Made by a program: the position numbers and the translations under genes. 62,350 nucleotides of DNA from assembly GCA_016191285.1 (NCBI GenBank), contig JACPPA010000035.1, positions 1-62,350 of the forward strand, in the 5' to 3' direction. Numbering within the stretch: position 1 is the first letter of the stretch; each line of letters begins with the position of its first letter. This DNA is from Gammaproteobacteria bacterium (GTDB taxonomy: Bacteria > Pseudomonadota > Gammaproteobacteria > Ga0077536). The notes beneath the pieces were generated by a model that saw nothing but the letters and a program-made list of their open reading frames with translations, was not told where the DNA came from and did no database searches. Positions 8,983 to 16,249 of this stretch are shown one piece after another.

Positions 8983-10020
8983 ATGGCGATAAACCTAATG
9001 CGCGGAGACCTGCTGCGGCAGGATGATGTCGACGCAATCGTCAATACGGTTAACTGTGTCGGCATCATGGGCAAAGGCATTGCGCTGCAGTTCAAGAACA
9101 AGTGGCCGGATAACTTCAAGGCTTATGAGGTCGCGTGCAAAAAGGGCGAGGTGAAGCTCGGCCACATGTGGATCTTCGACGCCGGGGGTCTGGTTACGCC
9201 GAATTACATCATCAACTTTCCAACCAAGCAGCATTGGCGCGGTAAGTCGGAGATATTATCGATCCGCGATGGGCTTTCTGCTCTAGTCGCGCAGATAAAA
9301 CGGCTAGGAATTCGCTCGATAGCCATTCCTCCGCTCGGTTGCGGCAATGGGGGACTCCAGTGGACCGACGTACGGCCTTTGATCGAAGCCGCGTTCGCCG
9401 ATGTCACGGATGTCGAGGTTCGATTGTTTGAACCAGGCCCCAACATTGATGTTAAGGAAATGGTGGTTAAGACGCCAAGGCCGAAAATGACACCGGGGCG
9501 CGCGGCTATTCTTAAAGTAATCGAGATCTATCGCGAGATGGAATACGGACTCTCGAAGATAGAAGTTCAGAAGCTCGCTTATTTTCTTCAACTCGCGGGC
9601 ACGGACCTGCGCCTAAAGTTCGTCAAACAGAAGTACGGCCCTTACTCTGAGGAACTCAAACACGCCCTCGATAGGATGGAAGGGCATTTCATTCGCGGGG
9701 TGGGCGACGGTGTGATGGAAGCCGAAATCGAACCAGATAAGCAAGCATTGGCGGAAGCAGATAAGTTTGTCTCAGCGTTCGGAAACGACGCACTAAACGA
9801 GCGCGTTCAACGGGTCGCCCGGCTCATCGATGGATTTCAAACGCCGTACGGAATGGAGCTGTTTAGCCACCGTACTTGGGTCGCCGCGAACAACGCCGAC
9901 GTTTACGACGCCGCGACTGCGTTATCGGCAATCCAGCAATGGAATCCGCGCAAGCAGTCAATAATGAAGCCGGCCCAGGTCTCGATTGCATGGGGAAGGT
10001 TGGCGCAGGAGGTTGGCTAA
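8983..10020 (+). CDS. darG: DarG-like macrodomain protein (DNA ADP-ribosyl glycohydrolase antitoxin)
   Basis: 345 residues. The N-terminal macrodomain (about 1-150) has the DarG-type signature DAIVNTVNCVGIMGKGIALQFK and the loop IPPLGCGNGGLQW. In DarTG systems this domain removes the ADP-ribose that DarT puts on thymidine in DNA. The C-terminal half (about 165-340) contains SKIEVQKLAYFLQLAG and KYGPYSEELKHAL, as in full-length DarG, where this part binds the toxin; it also resembles the SocA/Panacea-type domain. The usual partner darT is absent: the gene upstream encodes a PIN-like protein and the one downstream is a convergent LexA-like gene. It starts at ATG 8983 after a 96-base gap. Confidence 0.85.
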   Translation: MAINLMRGDLLRQDDVDAIVNTVNCVGIMGKGIALQFKNKWPDNFKAYEVACKKGEVKLGHMWIFDAGGLVTPNYIINFPTKQHWRGKSEILSIRDGLSALVAQIKRLGIRSIAIPPLGCGNGGLQWTDVRPLIEAAFADVTDVEVRLFEPGPNIDVKEMVVKTPRPKMTPGRAAILKVIEIYREMEYGLSKIEVQKLAYFLQLAGTDLRLKFVKQKYGPYSEELKHALDRMEGHFIRGVGDGVMEAEIEPDKQALAEADKFVSAFGNDALNERVQRVARLIDGFQTPYGMELFSHRTWVAANNADVYDAATALSAIQQWNPRKQSIMKPAQVSIAWGRLAQEVG

Positions 10021-10072
10021 ACGCCATGCCACAGGTGCTTTCGACTAAATAACCTAGCACTGATTGTCAGCG

Positions 10073-10648
10073 TCATCGATATTTCCGAAACAATCCCGTC
10101 ACTACACCAAATATCTCGAGATTCCCGCGCGGGCGGATCACCGGATAAGCCTTGTTCTCCGGTCGTAAAACGATCCGCCCTTTGTCACGTGCCAGGCGCT
10201 TTAACGTGAATTCGTTGTCCACTATCGCCACGACGATGTCGCCGATTTCCGCTTTTGATCGCTTTTCCACGATCACGGTGTCTCCTTCATGGATGCCCGC
10301 GTCGATCATCGAATCTCCCTTAACCTTGATGAGAACGCTTTTGGACGGATGCGGGACGAGATGCGCGTCAATCATCAAGGCGTCCAGTGAAGAGTCAGGG
10401 ACAGGACTGTGCTCCCCCGCGCGGACGTGCTCAGCGACCTCGCGTTCAAAGAATCGCCCGCCAGGCTTCAGGCGCCGGTCGGGTGTGCTTCTCAGTAAGT
10501 CTTCAGCCTTCAAGCGCTGAACAAGCCCCGCAACCGAAGCCTTGGAATTCAAGCCAATGAGCTCGCCAATGCGAGCATAAGACGGCAATACCTGATGCCG
10601 GGCATAGTAGTCCCGGAGTTTCGAGAGATATTGACCGTCGTCTGCCAC
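10073..10648 (-). CDS. LexA-like SOS repressor / S24 autoprotease
   Basis: 191 residues from GTG 10648. The N-terminal LexA-type winged helix (LPSYARIGELIGLNSKASVAGLVQRLKAEDLL) is followed by an AG cleavage site in VRAGEHSPV, then an S24 protease domain with catalytic Ser in KGDSMIDAGIHEGD and catalytic Lys in EFTLKRL. RecA-stimulated self-cleavage between Ala and Gly inactivates such repressors. The frame is open further to ATG 10765, but that extension would cross the divergent promoter and carries no family sequence. A TTGCCA-N17-TATCGT promoter would start transcription at about 10648, so the mRNA may be leaderless. The DNA-binding domain is closer to the Gram-positive type, which fits the adjacent CGAAC-N4-GTTCG box. 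Confidence 0.85.
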   Translation of the reverse strand: MADDGQYLSKLRDYYARHQVLPSYARIGELIGLNSKASVAGLVQRLKAEDLLRSTPDRRLKPGGRFFEREVAEHVRAGEHSPVPDSSLDALMIDAHLVPHPSKSVLIKVKGDSMIDAGIHEGDTVIVEKRSKAEIGDIVVAIVDNEFTLKRLARDKGRIVLRPENKAYPVIRPRGNLEIFGVVTGLFRKYR

Positions 10649-10659
10649 GAGACTACGAT
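10631..10659 (+). promoter_or_regulatory. Predicted sigma-70 promoter of the tcmP operon
   Basis: TTGACC at 10631-10636 and TACGAT at 10654-10659, with 17 bases between. Transcription would start near 10666, inside the SOS-type box. Confidence 0.5.
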
Positions 10660-10683
10660 ACCGAACGTTCGTTCGCTTGGCAA
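10655..10683 (-). promoter_or_regulatory. Predicted sigma-70 promoter of the LexA-like gene
   Basis: Read on the minus strand: TTGCCA (10683-10678), 17 bases, TATCGT (10660-10655). The SOS-type box lies wholly within the spacer. Confidence 0.5.
10662..10675. promoter_or_regulatory. SOS-type LexA operator between divergent genes
   Basis: A perfect CGAAC-GTTC-GTTCG, i.e. the CGAAC-N4-GTTCG form bound by Gram-positive-type LexA. It sits between the LexA-like gene (start 10648) and tcmP (start 10694), in the spacer of one predicted promoter and over the start site of the other. That is the position from which a repressor would control both. Gammaproteobacterial LexA usually binds CTGT-N8-ACAG, so this is a separate regulatory circuit. 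Confidence 0.7.
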
Positions 10684-10693
10684 CGGAGGCGAA

Positions 10694-11893
10694 GTGCCTA
10701 AAGAAAAGCGGGGTGCGCAAGCCCCGGATGAGTACCGCGGCCGAGAACAGGCATATATCAAGCATGAGCTTTTGAAAGCCTATCTTCAGAAACTTTTCAT
10801 GATCATCGGGATGAGCGCGTCCCGCCTCGGCATTCGAGAGATCTGTTACGTCGATGGTTTCGCCGGACCGTGGTCCTCAACCAGCGAGAATCTTGCGGAC
10901 ACGTCTATTGGCATTTCGCTCAGCATCCTTAGCCAATGCAAAGCAGACCTCAGTAAGGTGAAGCAGGATTTGCGCTTCCGCGCTCTCTTTGTCGAAAAGG
11001 ACAAAAAGGTATTTTCGAAACTAAATGATTTCCTTGAGAAGTGGAACTCGCAGGAGTTGGAGGCCAATGCGTTTCAAGGAGATTTCGTTTCTTTGCTAGG
11101 GCAAATTCAGGAGTGGTGCGGAACACGTGCCTTCGTATTCTTTTTCCTGGATCCCAAAGGATGGAAAGACGTCAGAGTAGACATGCTTAGTCCACTCTTG
11201 CGAAGACGACAATCGGAGTTTCTGATCAATTTTATGTACGAAAATGTGAATCGGACCGCTTCGATGGTTGATTGGAATGAAAAAATTGCCGCCTTGCTGG
11301 GGGAACCAGTTGACATGAGTGGGTTGGACGGGAGTTCTCGCGAAAAACTGCTAGTGGACACCTACCGAAAAAATCTCAAACGCGAATTGGCTGCAAGTGA
11401 GAGTAGACCAGCCAGATCTGCCCATGTGCGAGTCTTGGATCGAAAAAGAGAACGACCAAAGTACCACCTGGTTTATTTGACAAGTCATCCACGCGGTATT
11501 GTCGAGTTCATGCAGATATCAGAAAACCTTCAACAGATTCAGAAGCTCGTTAGAGCTGCAACCAAGCAGGTAGCACGCGTGACCAGGTCTGGACAGAACG
11601 AATTGTTTGATGGATCAGATCTCGTAGATCTGGAATCAGGAAACGTGGGGAACGAAGTGGTGCAAGCCTACTGGTTAAACTATCTCGCTGGGGGCGACAA
11701 ACGAATAGGGGAAGAGCAGTTCGCCGATATTCTTGAACAAACAGGATGGTTTCCCGGAGATTTTCAGCGCGCGCTGGTTCGTCTAATTGAGGTTGGCGCA
11801 GTACGCAATTTAGACGCGAAGGGTAAAAGGCCAAAGCAACCGCTACATTGGAAAGACGGCGAGCGACTTTCGCTTATGGAGCGATCTCAATGA
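10694..11893 (+). CDS. tcmP: Three-Cys-motif partner protein (TcmP family)
   Basis: 399 residues from GTG 10694, chosen because GGAGG lies just before it and family-like sequence begins at REQAYIKHELLKAYLQKL. ICYVDGFAGPW (about 55-65) and FFFLDPKGWKDV (about 150) are typical of TcmP proteins; the D-G-F-A-G-P and D-P pair recall SAM-dependent methyltransferase folds. The C-terminal part (about 250-399) looks like a winged-helix region. The family is named for its genetic partner, the three-Cys DUF5131 protein, which follows here in an ATGA overlap. Its biochemical role is not established. The divergent LexA-like gene and SOS box imply damage-inducible expression. Base use is more AT-rich than in the core genes, suggesting transfer. 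Confidence 0.85.
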   Translation: MPKEKRGAQAPDEYRGREQAYIKHELLKAYLQKLFMIIGMSASRLGIREICYVDGFAGPWSSTSENLADTSIGISLSILSQCKADLSKVKQDLRFRALFVEKDKKVFSKLNDFLEKWNSQELEANAFQGDFVSLLGQIQEWCGTRAFVFFFLDPKGWKDVRVDMLSPLLRRRQSEFLINFMYENVNRTASMVDWNEKIAALLGEPVDMSGLDGSSREKLLVDTYRKNLKRELAASESRPARSAHVRVLDRKRERPKYHLVYLTSHPRGIVEFMQISENLQQIQKLVRAATKQVARVTRSGQNELFDGSDLVDLESGNVGNEVVQAYWLNYLAGGDKRIGEEQFADILEQTGWFPGDFQRALVRLIEVGAVRNLDAKGKRPKQPLHWKDGERLSLMERSQ

Positions 11894-12657
11894 GCACGCA
11901 GACCTCGATCGAATGGACCGAGATGACCTGGAACCCAACCGTCGGCTGCACGAAAGTATCCCCGGGTTGCAAGCATTGCTACGCGGAAACGATGGCCAAT
12001 CGATTGCGCGCGATGAGGATGCGCGGTTATGAGAATGGCTTCAAGCTTTCCCTCGTACCCGAACGCCTGAACGAACCCCTGGCGCGACGAAAGCCGACGA
12101 TCTATTTCGTGAACTCGATGTCGGATCTATTCCATCAAAAAGTGCCATTCGACTACGTGCGCCGCGTTTTCGATGTCATGGCACGAGCACCGCAGCATAC
12201 CTTCCAAATCCTTACAAAACGTGCAGATAGGATGGCATCGTTCTGCGCGACCATGGAAGTGCCGCGCAATGTATGGCTTGGTGTTTCGGTCGAGAATCGA
12301 AGACATGGGTTACCGCGGATTCCGCTGTTACGAAAAGTTAACGCGCCGGTGCGTTTCCTGTCTGTGGAACCACTGTTGGAGGATCTTGGTGACTTCAATA
12401 TCGAAGGAATTCAATGGGTGATTGTCGGCGGGGAATCTGGGTCTCGGGCTCGGCCGATGAAGCCGGAATGGGTGGAAAACATCATCCAGCGGTGCGATGA
12501 CGCCAGTGTTGCGTTTTTCTTCAAGCAGTGGGGTGCATGGGGCGCGGATGGCCAAAAGCGCTCGAAATCGGCGAACGGCCGCGCGTACCGAGGGCGGACT
12601 TGGGATGCGATGCCATTGGCGCTCCCTAGGGGACTCGAACCCCTGTTTTCGCCGTGA
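11890..12657 (+). CDS. DUF5131 (phage Gp37/Gp68) three-Cys protein, radical-SAM-like
   Basis: 255 residues. It has TSIEWTEMTWNPTVGC followed by the cysteine cluster CTKVSPGCKHCYAE (C-x6-C-x2-C), then YFVNSMSDLFH, FQILTKRA, WLGVSVEN and WVIVGGESG, all hallmarks of the Gp37/Gp68 family. The cysteine cluster and TIM-barrel-like pattern suggest a radical SAM-type Fe-S enzyme, but the substrate is unknown. ATG 11890 overlaps the tcmP stop (ATGA), so translation is coupled. The family body ends at about GRTWDAM; the last 13 or so residues are read from the antisense strand of the tRNA-Glu gene. The natural C-terminus was therefore probably replaced when the element integrated. Confidence 0.85.
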   Translation: MSTQTSIEWTEMTWNPTVGCTKVSPGCKHCYAETMANRLRAMRMRGYENGFKLSLVPERLNEPLARRKPTIYFVNSMSDLFHQKVPFDYVRRVFDVMARAPQHTFQILTKRADRMASFCATMEVPRNVWLGVSVENRRHGLPRIPLLRKVNAPVRFLSVEPLLEDLGDFNIEGIQWVIVGGESGSRARPMKPEWVENIIQRCDDASVAFFFKQWGAWGADGQKRSKSANGRAYRGRTWDAMPLALPRGLEPLFSP

Positions 12658-12692
12658 GAGGGCGACGTCCTAGGCCACTAGACGAAGGGAGC
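12617..12692 (-). tRNA. tRNA-Glu (anticodon CTC)
   Basis: The minus strand reads GCTCCCTTCGTCTAGTGG..., a 76-base cloverleaf with encoded CCA. The acceptor stem is GCTCCC/GGGAGC, the anticodon loop is CTCTCAC (anticodon CTC, reading GAG) and the T-arm is CAGGGGTTCGAGTCCCCT. Its 3' half overlaps, on the other strand, the end of the DUF5131 gene (to 12657). tRNA 3' ends are common integration sites. Confidence 0.95.
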
Positions 12693-12786
12693 ACGGTGGG
12701 CGGTGTTATTATACGGGCCGGTCCTCGCCGGTGCCTAACTTACGCCGCAAGAGCCCCGACCCTATAACCCGCGTTTAGGAGCGACT

Positions 12787-14136
12787 TTGGACTCCCAACC
12801 CTCGACCAGCGCTGAAATCATTCCACTGCGTCCGCGGCCGCGCATCTATACGCGGTCCGAGCACCCCATCTCACGCAAGTTCATCTCCGAAAGTGCTTTG
12901 AAAGTGTTGTATCGCCTGGACAAGGCGGGTTTCCAAGCCTATTTGGTGGGGGGCAGCGTGCGCGACCTGCTGCTCGGTCGCGAGCCGAAGGATTTCGATA
13001 TTGCCACCGACGCGCTACCGGAACAGGTGCGCGAGCTGTTCCGTAACTGTCGCTTGATTGGGCGGCGCTTTCGACTCGCGCATGTGCAGTTTGGAAATGA
13101 AATTATCGAAGTCGCCACCTTCCGTGCGGCGCACGACGGCGAGACGGACGGCGCCGCCGTCACGGATGATGGCCGCATCCTGCGCGACAATGTCTACGGC
13201 ACCTTGGACGATGATGTCTGGCGCCGCGATTTCACGGTCAATGCGCTGTACTACAACATCGCGGATTTTTCGATCGTCGATTATGTGGGCGGGGTGGAAG
13301 ATCTCCGCGCCGGTCGCTTACGCCTCATTGGCCAACCCGAAAAACGCTACCGCGAAGATCCCGTGCGGTTATTGCGCGCGATCCGCTTCGCGACCAAATT
13401 AGGGTTCGCGATGGATTCCGCCACCTTGGCGTCGATCCCGAAGCTGCGTCATCTACTCGAATCGATCGCACCCGCGCGCTTGTTCGACGAGATGTTAAAA
13501 CTGTTCCTCGGCGGGGTTGGCCACCAGACTTTCGCAGCCCTGCGTCATCACAGCCTGTTTCATTGTTTGTTCCCGCTCACGGACGATGCGCTCGATTCGC
13601 CCGATGGCGAATTCGCGATCCGTCTGATCGCCTGCGCACTGGCGAATACCGATGCCCGCATCGCGCAGGACAAACCGATCACCCCAGCCTTTTTATTCGC
13701 GGCGCTGCTATGGCAGAACGTGGAAGAAGCCGTGGCCGGACTGCAGGCGAATGGCGTTCCAATGACCGAAGCCATGCAATTGGCGGCCGACACGGTGATT
13801 TCCAAGCAAGTCGCGCGGATTGCCATGCCGCGACGTTTCACCAATGTCACGCGCGAGATTTGGGCGCTCCAACCGCGCTTGGTCAAACACATCGTCAAAC
13901 GCGCGCCGCGTTTAACCGAGCACCCACGATTTCGTGCCGCCTACGATTTTCTACTGTTGCGCGCCGAAGCCGGCGATCCGGTAACCGAAGCCGCGGAATG
14001 GTGGACTAATTATCTCGCCGCGGACGAAGGGGGTCGGGCACAACTGCTGGAGAACACGCGCGGTACCAGTAAACCCAGGCGCCATCGCCGCCAGCGACGG
14101 CGTGGTGGCACGGCAAATAGTCCCGGCGGCGGCTAG
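12787..14136 (+). CDS. pcnB: Poly(A) polymerase I
   Basis: 449 residues. PcnB adds A tails to RNA 3' ends and so promotes decay. The nucleotidyltransferase head shows GGSVRDLLLG (about 57-66) and the metal-binding DFDIATDA (about 70-77), then the RRDFTVNALYYN segment and the RNA-binding LIGQPEKRYREDPVRLLRAIRFATKLGF. The C-terminus is strongly basic (KPRRHRRQRRRGG), as in other gammaproteobacterial PcnB and unlike CCA-adding enzymes. The start is TTG at 12787 with AGGAG just upstream. The folK reading frame begins within its last codons. Confidence 0.93.
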   Translation: MDSQPSTSAEIIPLRPRPRIYTRSEHPISRKFISESALKVLYRLDKAGFQAYLVGGSVRDLLLGREPKDFDIATDALPEQVRELFRNCRLIGRRFRLAHVQFGNEIIEVATFRAAHDGETDGAAVTDDGRILRDNVYGTLDDDVWRRDFTVNALYYNIADFSIVDYVGGVEDLRAGRLRLIGQPEKRYREDPVRLLRAIRFATKLGFAMDSATLASIPKLRHLLESIAPARLFDEMLKLFLGGVGHQTFAALRHHSLFHCLFPLTDDALDSPDGEFAIRLIACALANTDARIAQDKPITPAFLFAALLWQNVEEAVAGLQANGVPMTEAMQLAADTVISKQVARIAMPRRFTNVTREIWALQPRLVKHIVKRAPRLTEHPRFRAAYDFLLLRAEAGDPVTEAAEWWTNYLAADEGGRAQLLENTRGTSKPRRHRRQRRRGGTANSPGGG

Positions 14137-14146
14137 GCGAGAGCGG

Positions 14147-14638
14147 GTGGTGCAAGACTCGCTGGCGACCGCGTTTATCGGAATCGGTAGTAATCTTGAC
14201 GATCCCAAAGCGCAGGTCACGCGCGCGCTCATCGAACTAAGCGCGCTCCCCGGCACGCGTGTGGTGGCGCATTCAGCCCTTTATTGCTCACCCCCGATGG
14301 GCCCGTCCGAGCAACCTGACTATATCAATGCCGTGGCCAAGCTTGAGACCACGCTGGCGCCACTCAGTCTGCTCGATGCGCTACAAGCCTTGGAACGCTC
14401 GCATCATCGGGTGCGGAAGTTTCATTGGGGTCCGCGCACCTTGGATTTGGATATTCTGATCGTTGATCGCTGCGTCTTCACCAGTGAGCGGCTCACGCTC
14501 CCGCATCCCGGTATCGCCGAACGCGCGTTCGTCGTGATTCCGTTGTATGAAATCGCACCGGAGCTCACGATTCCGGGTATCGGCCCCATAAGCCGCGTCT
14601 ACGAGCGGTTCGCGACCGCTGTCATTTCGCGCCTATGA
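14147..14638 (+). CDS. folK: 2-amino-4-hydroxy-6-hydroxymethyldihydropteridine pyrophosphokinase
   Basis: 163 residues from GTG 14147 (GTG 14150 is an equal choice; the frame is open from 14102). HPPK transfers pyrophosphate from ATP to the pterin in folate synthesis. FIGIGSNL at the N-terminus and the signature HHRVRKFHWGPRTLDLDIL (about 85-103) are clear, with the Mg-binding D-L-D-I, and HPGIAERAFVVIPLYEIAP follows. A GGCGAGAG stretch upstream may serve as ribosome binding site. The pcnB-folK order is standard in gammaproteobacteria. It overlaps the kinase downstream by four bases (ATGA). Confidence 0.92.
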   Translation: MVQDSLATAFIGIGSNLDDPKAQVTRALIELSALPGTRVVAHSALYCSPPMGPSEQPDYINAVAKLETTLAPLSLLDALQALERSHHRVRKFHWGPRTLDLDILIVDRCVFTSERLTLPHPGIAERAFVVIPLYEIAPELTIPGIGPISRVYERFATAVISRL

Positions 14639-15285
14639 CTGAAATAGAGAAGATGCCGCGATTTATCGCGGTGGAAGGTCCTATTGGAGTGGGAAAAACC
14701 AGCTTAACGCGACGCCTCGCAGCCCACCTGGGCGCGGAGCTCCTGCTCGAAGGCGCGGCGGATAACCCCTTTCTGCCTCAGTACTATGCCGATCGTTCTC
14801 GCTATGCATTAGCGACTCAGCTTCACTTTCTGTGCCAACGCACGCGGCAGCTGCAACCGTGGTCGCAGACGGATTTGTTCGTGCCGGCGGTGATCGCCGA
14901 TTTTATGTTCGATAAGGATCGCCTGTTCGCACAAATCGCGCTCGACGACCAAGAGTTTGCGCTATATGACGAGATTTTTAAGCGCTTTGCACCGCAGGTG
15001 CCGATCCCAGAGCTGGTCATTTACCTCGCGGCGCCGGTGGACGTGTTACTCCGGCGCATCGAAGCGCGCGGGATCCAATACGAACGCGCCATCGATGCCG
15101 CCTATCTCGAGCGCCTGATTCACGAATACGCGCGCTTCTTCCAGCATTATCAAGCCGCACCGGTCCTGATAGTTGATGCCGCACGTCTGGACCTACTGAG
15201 CCACCCGGCACATTTTGGGGCGTTAGTGGCCACCGTCCAGGCCGGCATTCGCGGCAAGCAGGTGCTGGATATTTTAGACGCCTAA
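14635..15285 (+). CDS. Deoxynucleoside kinase
   Basis: 216 residues. Phosphorylates deoxynucleosides (dA/dC/dG type kinases) in salvage. The P-loop GPIGVGKTSLTRRLA is at about 15-29; LEGAADNPFLPQYY, a QLHFLCQRTRQL segment and FDKDRLFAQIAL match the dNK/dGK-dCK family. Substrate preference cannot be read. ATG 14635 overlaps the folK stop. A kinase between folK and the pan genes is usual in this lineage, but panB, which often lies between the kinase and panC, is absent here. Confidence 0.88.
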   Translation: MTEIEKMPRFIAVEGPIGVGKTSLTRRLAAHLGAELLLEGAADNPFLPQYYADRSRYALATQLHFLCQRTRQLQPWSQTDLFVPAVIADFMFDKDRLFAQIALDDQEFALYDEIFKRFAPQVPIPELVIYLAAPVDVLLRRIEARGIQYERAIDAAYLERLIHEYARFFQHYQAAPVLIVDAARLDLLSHPAHFGALVATVQAGIRGKQVLDILDA

Positions 15286-15370
15286 GCGCGCTCGCATCGG
15301 ATTAATGCCTTAGATTACACTGCGCGCCCGACTGAATTTGGGCTGGCCCAACTGCCTTACAAGGATTCCA

Positions 15371-16240
15371 ATGGAAACGGTTTACTCGCTCGAAGCCCTG
15401 CGCCACACCATCGTCGGTTGGCGGCGAACCGGGGCACGCATCGCCATCGTCCCCACCATGGGCAATCTGCATGCCGGGCATATTTCGCTGTTGGAACGCG
15501 CGCGTCTACTTGCCGATCGCACGGTGGTGAGCATCTTTGTTAACCCCATTCAATTCGGTAAGGGCGAGGATTACGCACGCTACCCTAGTACGCTAGACGC
15601 CGATAAGGAAAAGCTGGCGGAGGCCGGTTTGGATCTGCTCTTCGCACCGAATCTCGGTGAACTCTATCCTGGTGGCATCGAAGAAGACACCCGCATCACC
15701 GTGCCAGGTTTATCGACGATTCTCTGCGGTCAGTATCGCCCGGGACATTTCTCGGGAGTTGCGACCGTCGTTGCCAAACTCTTTATCAACGTTCAGCCCG
15801 ATGTCGCACTGTTTGGCGAGAAAGACTACCAGCAGGTGCTGATCGTCAAACGCATGGTGCATGATTTGTTGATGCCGGTCGAAATCATTGGCATGCCGAT
15901 CATCCGCGAGGCGGACGGTTTGGCGATGAGTTCACGCAATGCGTACTTGAAGCCCGACGAACGCGAGCGTGCGTCGAAAATATTCGCGAGCCTGAACGCG
16001 GCCGCGACCAAGCTCGGACAGCAGACACAAAGCTTAATCGCGATCGAAACGGCCGCCATGGCCGAGCTCGCGGCCGCCGGTTTTCGCCCCGAATATTTTA
16101 GTATCCGTCGCGCTGCCGATCTCACTGTCCCGCAGCTGGAAGACCGCAGTTTGCAGATCTTGGTTGCCGCCTGGCTCGGCGGCGCACGGTTGATCGATAA
16201 CGTAAGGGTAGAACTTTCAACGCCACTGGCCATGCTTTAA
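15371..16240 (+). CDS. panC: Pantothenate synthetase (pantoate-beta-alanine ligase)
   Basis: 289 residues. Joins pantoate and beta-alanine using ATP, the last step to pantothenate. VPTMGNLHAGHISLLERAR carries the HIGH-like motif (about 27-45). FVNPIQFGKGEDYARYP, LFGEKDYQQVLIVKRMV and the KMSKS-like stretch AMSSRNAYL (about 185) are all conserved. AAGGA lies before the ATG at 15371; an upstream in-frame codon at 15338 adds only non-conserved residues. There is an 85-base gap after the kinase, so it may have its own promoter. Confidence 0.94.
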   Translation: METVYSLEALRHTIVGWRRTGARIAIVPTMGNLHAGHISLLERARLLADRTVVSIFVNPIQFGKGEDYARYPSTLDADKEKLAEAGLDLLFAPNLGELYPGGIEEDTRITVPGLSTILCGQYRPGHFSGVATVVAKLFINVQPDVALFGEKDYQQVLIVKRMVHDLLMPVEIIGMPIIREADGLAMSSRNAYLKPDERERASKIFASLNAAATKLGQQTQSLIAIETAAMAELAAAGFRPEYFSIRRAADLTVPQLEDRSLQILVAAWLGGARLIDNVRVELSTPLAML

Positions 16241-16249
16241 AACTCCGCC

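Noticed and set aside
10595-10693. Upstream start of tcmP at ATG 10595
   Set aside because: It lies inside the LexA-like coding region; GTG 10694 has GGAGG and leads straight into family sequence.
10649-10765. N-terminal extension of the LexA-like protein to ATG 10765
   Set aside because: It would cross the SOS box and the divergent tcmP start, and the residues do not resemble LexA.
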